Source: Lewinellaceae bacterium (lineage in GTDB: Bacteria; Bacteroidota; Bacteroidia; Chitinophagales; Saprospiraceae). From it: 64,000 nucleotides of DNA. Position 1 is the stretch's first letter; every line of letters starts with the position of its first letter. Made by a program: the position numbers and the translations under genes. Below the pieces are notes generated by a model. It saw only the letters and a program-made list of their open reading frames with translations, ran no database searches and was not told the origin of the DNA. Location of the stretch: NCBI GenBank assembly GCA_020636155.1, contig JACJYM010000011.1:26656-90655 (forward strand). The letters are read 5' to 3'. This document shows positions 8,969 through 16,307 of this stretch, one piece after another.

Positions 8969-10243
8969 TTGAAATTGAATAAGAGGTATATAATTGGAGC
9001 AATTGGGCTGATTCTTATCGGCCTGATTCTCTATTACTTCAGTGATATTGTGGCCTACATCGTCATAGCCTGGGTATTAAGTATGATCGGAGCTCCTATG
9101 GTAGAGTTTTTAAGGCCATACATCGGTAAAAATCTGGCAGCACTGGCGACCCTATCAGTGTTTGTACTACTCATCGGACTCATTTTCTGGATATTCATTC
9201 CTCCGCTAATTGAGCAGGCTAAAAATTTGTCACAAATCGACTATGACAAAGTGGGCAAATCGCTTGATGAACCTTTGAAGGATTGGGAAAATTGGTTGAT
9301 ATCTAAAGGAATCATTGAGAAAAGCACTATGGATTCTACAATAGTTTTGGATACTTTAGATAAGAAAAATATTTATACCAAAGATATTGTCATTGATTCT
9401 TTGGTGCAGTCTAGATTGGATACCAATGCACTTACCCACCAACTCGTGGTTCACGTCGAGATAGATGCAAAAGGGCTCGAAAATTCCTATCAAAATCAAG
9501 AAGTTGCGAAGACGCATCACGGCTCCGACTTTTTTGGAAGAATCAAAAATGAGCTTTATGGTTTTGTAAACCCCTCCACTGTTCAGCATTTTTTTACCGG
9601 AGTTTTTGGAGCTTTCAGCAATATTTTGGTATCTATCATGTCGATATTATTCATAGCTTTCTTTTTTCTTAGGGAACAAGGGTTGTTCTTAACGGGTATT
9701 CAGAGCCTCTTGCCTAACGAACGAGAAGAACATGCCAGCATGGCTCTCAATGAAATCAGTTCCTTACTGAAACGCTACTTTATCGGCATTGCCATACAGA
9801 TGACGATTATCACCATATTTGTATCGGCATCACTTAGCTTGTTGGGTATCAAATTTCCGTTGCTCATCGGATTTTGTGCGGCCTTACTCAATGTCATTCC
9901 GTATATCGGGCCTATATTGGGAGCAGCAGTTGGAGTTTTTATTACGATTACCTCAGGTTTGGATTTGTCATTCTATGATGAATTACTTCCTATGATATTT
10001 AAGGTCTTGGCCGTATTTGCCGCCATGCAGTTGATTGACAATTTCATATTACAACCCAATATATTCTCTAAAAGTGTCAAAGCACACCCATTGGAAATCT
10101 TCCTCGTGGTGTTGGCAGCCGGAAAGATGGGAGGCATCGTAGGTATGGTGGTGGCGATACCGCTATATACGGTTCTCCGTGTTATAGCCAAGGTTTTTCT
10201 CAGTGAGTATAAGGTCGTGCAAAGGCTGACGAAGAATATTTAG
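8969..10243 (+). CDS. AI-2E family transporter / PerM-type permease
   Basis: A 424-residue polytopic protein with about eight membrane helices, starting at TTG (no suitable ATG). Two helix pairs at the N-terminus are followed by an extracytoplasmic loop (about residues 90-200). The C-terminal half has the family core: FLREQG, 'LLKRYFIGIAIQMTIITIF', 'ALLNVIPYIGPILGAAVG' and 'GKMGGIVGMVVAIPLYTVLR', typical of the AI-2E transporter/UPF0118 family. Members have been linked to export of small molecules or to Na+/H+ exchange, so the substrate here is unknown. It starts 9 bp after the gcdH stop and is probably co-transcribed with it. Confidence 0.85.
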   Translation: MKLNKRYIIGAIGLILIGLILYYFSDIVAYIVIAWVLSMIGAPMVEFLRPYIGKNLAALATLSVFVLLIGLIFWIFIPPLIEQAKNLSQIDYDKVGKSLDEPLKDWENWLISKGIIEKSTMDSTIVLDTLDKKNIYTKDIVIDSLVQSRLDTNALTHQLVVHVEIDAKGLENSYQNQEVAKTHHGSDFFGRIKNELYGFVNPSTVQHFFTGVFGAFSNILVSIMSILFIAFFFLREQGLFLTGIQSLLPNEREEHASMALNEISSLLKRYFIGIAIQMTIITIFVSASLSLLGIKFPLLIGFCAALLNVIPYIGPILGAAVGVFITITSGLDLSFYDELLPMIFKVLAVFAAMQLIDNFILQPNIFSKSVKAHPLEIFLVVLAAGKMGGIVGMVVAIPLYTVLRVIAKVFLSEYKVVQRLTKNI

Positions 10244-10283
10244 TCTCGAATAAGTTAGGTTCAATTTCTACTTTTACACTTCT

Positions 10284-12503
10284 TTAATCAATTCGTATAA
10301 TTTTCTTTTTATACCAAGAATCATTCATCTCTATCTCCAAAATAAAAATTCCGGGATGTGGTACTTCTATCGAGTGGTCGAAAGATTTTCCTCGTTGTAT
10401 CAATTTTCCCGTCATATCAAATAAGCGATAATTGATATTTTTAAAATCTCCTTGTATTTTTACTTGACCCTTATTGGGATTTGGAAATATCTTAATCTCA
10501 TTTTCTTCTAAGTGTGTTGTACTCGATTTTATCTCTACCCATACTGAATCACAAGCAATTTTTGGAAAGGGCGGATTGTCAAAATTATGGAAAAAACCCC
10601 CTCGCTCAAAGCATCTGAGTTTTCCTGTGTGGGGGTCAAAGGAATCGATTAACCCTCCTCGTCCGAGATCAAGTTTTAATCCGCCATAGAGACTGCCACA
10701 ATTTTCTAATATTGATTGTTCGAGTGGCTCTTCTACTGTGCCATTAGGATCAATGGAGACATTCTGTACGGGCTGTAATCCCCAATCTCCAAAGTCGTAG
10801 TAGTAGATGGAGTCTATTGATACAGTCGTTTCAAATTCAGTTTGCCAATATTGATCAAAGTATTGAGTAGGGTAACTTGTGACTGCATTAAAATCGTAGT
10901 TTACCTGCCATTTTTGAAGCGACTCATCCCAAAACCATATTTCATGATCGCCTTGTATCATCTGATATGCCGGGCGAGCTATGGTGTCTTCTGCTCTTAT
11001 AACAGATACGGAATAGATAGTGGTATCATTTACGGTCGTAGAGTCAGACACTGTATATGTAATATAACTATGCGTGATTTGGTTAGGATTAATGTTGATA
11101 GGAAAATACTCGTATGTCCATGAGGTGCCGATGGGAAATATCGGCTCTGCCTTATGGACTTCTCCATCGATCACGATGACCTCCTGACATTCCTCATTGT
11201 CGAGACAGCCATCGCCATTCACCATGAGTAGCCAGATGAAGGATCGTACCTCACCCGCAGGACCAATGACCTCCAGTAATTGTTTTTGGGTATAATCTAA
11301 TGTGCCTCCCAGCACTATGCGACCATCGGCCATTTCATGCATGTGCCACAGTCTCCCCTGATGATATCTGCCATATTCCTCTATGGGCAGCAGCGGATGG
11401 TCGTGTGGTACACGATAGACCCTAATCCATCGTATCTCTCCCGCAGGGCTGATCCTTGCCATAAAACCATTCCAGCTATTGTCCTGTGTGTCAATCAGCG
11501 CATGGGGGCTGGCATCAAATGCCTGACCACACACAAGGATATCCCCATTCTCAGCCTCAAGAAAGTCCACGACACGGTACGTCCGCTCATCGAATACATT
11601 GTCAAAAGGTAGCCGAAGACTCCATAACAGGGTATCCATATTTTCAGAGTACTTGTTGATAACTCCCTGCTGTAAAAATATATAGGGATAGGGATAATCT
11701 TTTGTGAAGACATAGACAGAGCCATCATGTGCCGAGAGTACAGGGGGATTAGAGAAAGAATCTATATAGTATCCGGGTATCTCGAGCGAATCCAACACCC
11801 TGCCTGAGGTGTCTAGCTTGATGATCTGGATGCCATCATCGTTATTGGCACCACCGCCTAAATCATACTTATTAATATAGATAAGCTCTCCCTTTTGAGT
11901 GAGCTGAAGGTCACTACATCCGTTATTAACATCTGTCCTTTTATATTTCTTTTCCCAGATGACTTTATAGGCTGTGTCAGTTTTTACGATATAAGACCAA
12001 AATGTTTTGTTGATATCTTGATATATTCCATAGATATAATAAGAATCATTATCATTCGTAATTCCTATGACATCGGCAATTCCTAAAGTATCCTTACCGA
12101 TAGAATAAAGATTTTTTTGTTGGAGAGTAGAATTAAAATCAGCAATGCGATACTGTCTGCCAGTTTCTATTTTAAATTTCGTTCCGGCAAAGATTAGTCC
12201 ATCTTTTGTTGCTAAAATAGAACGATTACCTAAGTTGGTAATTATTTTGTTTTCTAACAGTATGGATGTTTCTAATTCAAGCAATGTTTCACCCGTATGT
12301 AAGGCACTACAACTCTCGAATACATTTGGATCAAGTGTCGGGCAATAGTGGTTTGATAAAACATAAAACCTTTCGTTTTTTAAATCTAGATCCAGTAGTT
12401 GATTATCCAAGAAATCTTCATATACTATTTTTGAACTTTTGGTCTGTGCCAAAAGTGACGATAATAGAAGTATGAAAGTAAAAGTACTAAGTATGGTTTT
12501 CAT
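10284..12503 (-). CDS. Secreted T9SS type A sorting-domain protein
   Basis: A 739-residue protein with an N-terminal signal peptide (about residues 1-20, ending LLAQ). The body is beta-rich with delta-bladed-looking repeats resembling sorting-nexin-like propeller strands ('ISPAGEIRWIRVYR', 'GRIVLGGTLDYTQ'). The final 70 residues form a type IX secretion C-terminal domain: IFPNPNKGQVKIQG, then LFDMTGKLIQRG and a terminal KKIIRID. The protein is therefore expected to cross the outer membrane by T9SS and be released or attached to the surface. I do not recognise a catalytic domain. The central part (about 11150-11520) is visibly GC-richer than the flanks. The neighbouring minus-strand gene is another T9SS cargo. 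Confidence 0.75.
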   Translation of the reverse strand: MKTILSTFTFILLLSSLLAQTKSSKIVYEDFLDNQLLDLDLKNERFYVLSNHYCPTLDPNVFESCSALHTGETLLELETSILLENKIITNLGNRSILATKDGLIFAGTKFKIETGRQYRIADFNSTLQQKNLYSIGKDTLGIADVIGITNDNDSYYIYGIYQDINKTFWSYIVKTDTAYKVIWEKKYKRTDVNNGCSDLQLTQKGELIYINKYDLGGGANNDDGIQIIKLDTSGRVLDSLEIPGYYIDSFSNPPVLSAHDGSVYVFTKDYPYPYIFLQQGVINKYSENMDTLLWSLRLPFDNVFDERTYRVVDFLEAENGDILVCGQAFDASPHALIDTQDNSWNGFMARISPAGEIRWIRVYRVPHDHPLLPIEEYGRYHQGRLWHMHEMADGRIVLGGTLDYTQKQLLEVIGPAGEVRSFIWLLMVNGDGCLDNEECQEVIVIDGEVHKAEPIFPIGTSWTYEYFPININPNQITHSYITYTVSDSTTVNDTTIYSVSVIRAEDTIARPAYQMIQGDHEIWFWDESLQKWQVNYDFNAVTSYPTQYFDQYWQTEFETTVSIDSIYYYDFGDWGLQPVQNVSIDPNGTVEEPLEQSILENCGSLYGGLKLDLGRGGLIDSFDPHTGKLRCFERGGFFHNFDNPPFPKIACDSVWVEIKSSTTHLEENEIKIFPNPNKGQVKIQGDFKNINYRLFDMTGKLIQRGKSFDHSIEVPHPGIFILEIEMNDSWYKKKIIRID

Positions 12504-12566
12504 TGAAACAAATTTTATTCAGAATTTAGAAAAAAGGGATGGTATTAACCATCCCTCGATGTATAA

Positions 12567-14462
12567 CTATCTTATTTTTACAAATTTATCACTCATTATC
12601 ATCTCTTTACCTCTCTGAAGTGTAATTATATAAATACCAGCATTCCAACTCTGAGTATTAATATTTAATGATTGAGTAACTTCTGAATTGTAAACTTGAT
12701 TACCCAATATATCAGTAACCATTAACGCAGATTTTTCATCACCTTGGTATTTTATATGAATTATATCTCTAAAAGGATTAGGATAAATTGATATATTATT
12801 TTCAGCTTTTTGTGACGATCCGTATCTAGGAGCATTCCCATTTTTGCCAAAATCAGGAAGCTCCGTAGATATAATCTCTCCTGTGAGCCAATAGTAAAGC
12901 GCTTTGGCATATCCGGCATAAGGGTGATTTTTATGGGCGATGGTCTCAATTACAGATTGCTCTGAAGCTGTTGCCATATATACTCTACCTTGATTCAATC
13001 TATTAAGATTAATTTGCTGAATGGTGATGAAATCACTGAGTTGCGGACTGGCATTGGTCAAAGAAGCCAAATATTGTGAAGCACCGGTTAGGTTATTTTC
13101 TGCAATGTAGGTGCTATACACTATTAACACGTCGTCATCAGTAGTTGGATTAATGAGTTCCGCTCTTACTGTTGCATTTTGACCATCCTGAATCATGAGC
13201 TCATATCGAAGTCCTTTTATCCGATTGAGACACCTTCTATAAAAAGATATATACATATCCTTCTGAGCCGGAGAGAGATTGGGGTCATTCTGTATTTGGG
13301 AAATTTTGTCTTGAAGCCATGTGATCGCAACATTGACATCTCCAATATTTCTTCGTGGGTGGCAAGGGTTGTATTGTGGAGGGATAGAACCCTGTCCTGA
13401 ACCTGCTTCTTGACATATATTATTAGGAATTGAAGTTCCCGGCATTCGAGTAATATTTGGATGTGCTAGTACAGCATCTCGACAATCAATATTGGCATCT
13501 CCTGGTTCTATATAAGTAAAGGGGTCAGGGTCTCCCGTCATGTCATAAATATTTAACGTAGAATTTCCCCCATGGCTAAAGCAGTTATTCGCAGGGCCAA
13601 AATTATCGGGGTTTGCTTGGATACCACCTATTATTCCTTCAATATAATTATCGGCAAAAGAAGTATTAAAGCAATTTTCATAAAACAAATGACTGGGGTT
13701 GTTTCCTAATGGCAATAAACCAACGAAATTTCCGGTAACTTGATTTCTGAATACATCATTGGAATGAATACCATTATTAGCACTGACTACTCCAAAATCG
13801 GCTGTCACGTCATTATGGTGAAACAAATAGTTATTATCATCATCCATAAAAGCATCAAACTCTCCGCACAGGAATTGATTATATTCTATTTCATGCTGCC
13901 CTAAGGTGGTTCCCAAAGCTCTCACTCCGGTATTTGCCCCATAGAGTTGATTATCTCGTATGGCTGTCCCAAATCCCGGAGATACATTGGCAAACAATAT
14001 ATCTGCTCTTCCACTATGAAATGTATTTCCTTGAATTAAAAATTGACCTACTTCTGTAGCAATGCATTCATGAGATATATTATTAAAATCATTATTGGTG
14101 ATAGAGACACCATAACAATTCCAATTTGTAATGCTCCATTTTCCACCATTATGAACACAATTATCAATTATTGAAGGGTTGTAACTGGTGGTTAAAGCTC
14201 CTAACTCGAGCATTTTTTTACAGTTTTTAAATTCCGAATCTGTAAATTTAATTTTTGCATTTCCTTGACCGAGTAACCAACCTCCACTGGCAAACATACT
14301 TACAGCAGCTTCCGATGTGTTTTCAATAAGTGCATTGTTTTTTATTTCTACTGAATAGCCACTACTGTTACCAATGATTTTTATTCCTTTCCAAGTTGAA
14401 CCACAGCCATTAGACAAAATTCCACCATCAACGATAAGTTTCGCATTTTTATTCACAATCAA
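12567..14462 (-). CDS. C-terminal part of a split T9SS protein: parallel beta-helix plus sorting tail
   Basis: Beginning at TTG 14462, 631 codons are open. The first half has repeated N/G/F-rich rungs ('NNDFNNIS', 'IQGNTFHSG', 'IRDNQLYG', 'IEYNQFLCG', 'FHHNDV') typical of a right-handed parallel beta-helix. The C-terminus is a T9SS tail (ISIYPNPFRDIIHIKY ... GIYIITLQRG ... SDKFVKIR). There is no signal peptide of its own. It is in the same frame as the upstream 14472-15629 reading, separated only by one TAG at 14472-14474 and four more codons, and the protein sequence reads smoothly across (TVKSSLFFS-stop-NSKLIVNKNAKLIVDGG). It is therefore almost certainly the rest of that gene rather than an independent gene. 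Confidence 0.7.
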   Translation of the reverse strand: MIVNKNAKLIVDGGILSNGCGSTWKGIKIIGNSSGYSVEIKNNALIENTSEAAVSMFASGGWLLGQGNAKIKFTDSEFKNCKKMLELGALTTSYNPSIIDNCVHNGGKWSITNWNCYGVSITNNDFNNISHECIATEVGQFLIQGNTFHSGRADILFANVSPGFGTAIRDNQLYGANTGVRALGTTLGQHEIEYNQFLCGEFDAFMDDDNNYLFHHNDVTADFGVVSANNGIHSNDVFRNQVTGNFVGLLPLGNNPSHLFYENCFNTSFADNYIEGIIGGIQANPDNFGPANNCFSHGGNSTLNIYDMTGDPDPFTYIEPGDANIDCRDAVLAHPNITRMPGTSIPNNICQEAGSGQGSIPPQYNPCHPRRNIGDVNVAITWLQDKISQIQNDPNLSPAQKDMYISFYRRCLNRIKGLRYELMIQDGQNATVRAELINPTTDDDVLIVYSTYIAENNLTGASQYLASLTNASPQLSDFITIQQINLNRLNQGRVYMATASEQSVIETIAHKNHPYAGYAKALYYWLTGEIISTELPDFGKNGNAPRYGSSQKAENNISIYPNPFRDIIHIKYQGDEKSALMVTDILGNQVYNSEVTQSLNINTQSWNAGIYIITLQRGKEMIMSDKFVKIR

Positions 14463-14471
14463 CTTTGAGTT

Positions 14472-15629
14472 CTAGCTGAAGAACAAACTACTTTTTACGG
14501 TAAGGGTAACTCCTTCATTAATGATTAAATCACCAAAAACACTCATAGGTTCAGTAATTATTTCATTAGAAACTACTTGTACCGGACAAACATTATTCAA
14601 TTTTGAACAATCTACAGCATTATGTAAATCTTTTGTAGCCAAATTTTTATGAATTCGTTCCAAATGCTCTTTAGTAATGTAACTTGATTTGTTATACCAA
14701 ACACTTGTCATTAATTGGTTGCATGAATTGTGGTGATCAGTTTCTATTATATTATGCCCCATTTCATGTAAAAATAAGAGAGCATTTTCATAAAATGACC
14801 AACTCCAAAGTGTTTCTGGAGTTTCATTTGCAAAAGGCGGAAACCATATTTCATGAAAATTATTTCTAATTAGATAGTCAGAATATCTTTGTGTTATCAC
14901 ATAGGAATTTTCACTCAATTGGGAGAAATAATCTTGTGGATATAAGGAACACCCGCCAGCTATATCACCACAGTTGCCGCAAGGTGAATTATCGATTTTA
15001 TATTGCTCAAATCTATTGATATAGCGTGTTGTTGGTTCTGTCCCATTTGAAATGTGATTTTCAAGTAATTCCACTAATTCACCATTGTCAGTAAAGAAGA
15101 AATTTATTTCCCCAAAATGATTTTGTTCAAAGCTTTTCATTGCATCTTCTAAAGCATTCCAATTGCTATTAAATCTTGGACATAAATATTTAAAAGGTCT
15201 TATAGAACTAGGAAAATTATCTGCATTAGCTTTAGCATACCAATCCCAAGCAGCTGTATTATCAATGGTATGCATTTCAATTGAAACTCTGACCTTAGAG
15301 TCAAGAGGATATCCTGTAGAACACATCGCAACATCCTGAATATGCTCTAAATGATAGTTCATCAAATTTTCCCATTCAGACCAAAGTTGGCTGTTGGGGT
15401 CAAAATTTCCTGTACCATCATCACGTCTTATCAAAACAAAATTACATTTTAGCGTTAGGGGGTTACAAGTTAAATTTTCATCAAAAAATTTCAACCCACT
15501 AAAACCAGCTAATGAACTTTGTGGATTGAGGTCTTCAAATCCACAAGAACTATCTTGTGAATAGGCTTTCTGCACAAAAAAATTTAAGAGCAAACAAAAA
15601 ATTAGAATTAAATATTTTAAATTTTTCAT
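14472..15629 (-). CDS. N-terminal part of the split T9SS protein: signal peptide and zincin-like domain
   Basis: The most plausible start is ATG 15627-15629, since MKNLKYLILIFCLLLNFFVQKAYSQ is a good signal peptide; an in-frame start at 15728 would put 33 residues before it. About 385 residues follow before a TAG at 14472-14474. The motif HEMGHNIIETDHH near the C-terminal third matches HExxH with a possible third ligand one residue later than in metzincins, so a zinc metallopeptidase is possible. The domain ends in 'VFGDLIINEGVTLTVKSS', which is the usual lead-in to a beta-helix of the sort encoded downstream in the same frame. Without readthrough the product lacks the secretion tail. Confidence 0.6.
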   Translation of the reverse strand: MKNLKYLILIFCLLLNFFVQKAYSQDSSCGFEDLNPQSSLAGFSGLKFFDENLTCNPLTLKCNFVLIRRDDGTGNFDPNSQLWSEWENLMNYHLEHIQDVAMCSTGYPLDSKVRVSIEMHTIDNTAAWDWYAKANADNFPSSIRPFKYLCPRFNSNWNALEDAMKSFEQNHFGEINFFFTDNGELVELLENHISNGTEPTTRYINRFEQYKIDNSPCGNCGDIAGGCSLYPQDYFSQLSENSYVITQRYSDYLIRNNFHEIWFPPFANETPETLWSWSFYENALLFLHEMGHNIIETDHHNSCNQLMTSVWYNKSSYITKEHLERIHKNLATKDLHNAVDCSKLNNVCPVQVVSNEIITEPMSVFGDLIINEGVTLTVKSSLFFS

Positions 15630-15642
15630 ATCGAACAATTTA

Positions 15643-15825
15643 AGAGTTAATAAATAGTGCTTAGGTGTTTTTGATGAGGTGGTCAATATTATTTTAAAAA
15701 CCAAAACAAGAATTCTGTATAAGCACAATATTGAAAAGAATAGATTCAGTCAAACTGATTGTTTTTAGAATTTTAATAGTGTCATATATTTACATTTTTA
15801 GAAGTTAATAAATATGGCTTAGGTG
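15643..15825. repeat. Imperfect 25-26 bp direct repeat in an intergenic region
   Basis: agagttaataaatagtg followed by cttaggtg at 15643-15667 recurs almost unchanged at 15800-15825 (agaagttaataaatatgg then cttaggtg). Spacing is about 157 bp. The repeats flank the region upstream of the split zincin gene. The rest of the stretch 15730-16054 is AT-rich with no gene that I can support. Confidence 0.55.
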
Positions 15826-16054
15826 AAACGAAGATAATATATTTTCTGAATAATTCAAAATTTAATTGTACTTTTTTGCAAATAATTATTTTTCGCAAAA
15901 AAAGTAGTCAATTAATAATTAATTTGAAATTTAATTTGGATTAAAAAGTTAAGAGCCTGAATTCAAGTGCTGAAAATAATTTTTTTAGATTATAATATTG
16001 ATAAATTTAATTCGTTTGAAGTTCTTTAAATACTGTTTATTTGAAAATCAACAG

Positions 16055-16138
16055 TGCCCAAGACAGGAATCGAACCTGCACACCCTTGCGGATACATGGC
16101 CCTCAACCATGCCTGTCTACCAGTTCCAGCACTTGGGC
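16055..16138 (-). tRNA. tRNA-Leu (anticodon GAG)
   Basis: On the minus strand the seven-base acceptor stem GCCCAAG/CTTGGGC closes the structure, with discriminator A at 16055. The T-arm contains GGTTCGAATCC. The anticodon loop is TTGAGGG, flanked by CATGG/CCATG, giving anticodon GAG (Leu, CUY codons). There is a long variable arm (TATCCGCAAGGGTGT), as expected for class II tRNA-Leu. No CCA is encoded. A short plus-strand frame across it (16041-16229) is an artefact. Confidence 0.93.
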
Positions 16139-16149
16139 TAAAGTGGGTG

Positions 16150-16157
16150 CAAATTTA
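16150..16157 (-). promoter_or_regulatory. Candidate -7 box for tRNA-Leu
   Basis: The minus strand reads TAAATTTG (TAnnTTTG), 12 bp upstream of the mature tRNA 5' end. No clear -33 TTG is seen at the preferred spacing. Confidence 0.4.
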
Positions 16158-16307
16158 ACCAATATTTGTGCTTTTCATAAAAAATTGAAAAAAATTGCTT
16201 TTCTACTGCAACGATTCTACCGTCATTGATATCTTGAAATTGTACATGTACCAGAAATGATTAAAAATTATATTAATTTTATTGATAGACTTGAAAATTA
16301 GAACAAA

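Noticed and set aside
16041..16229. Plus-strand frame of 62 codons (QDRNRTCTPLRIHGPQ)
   Set aside because: It covers the antisense of tRNA-Leu; this peptide is a well-known spurious translation of tRNA genes.
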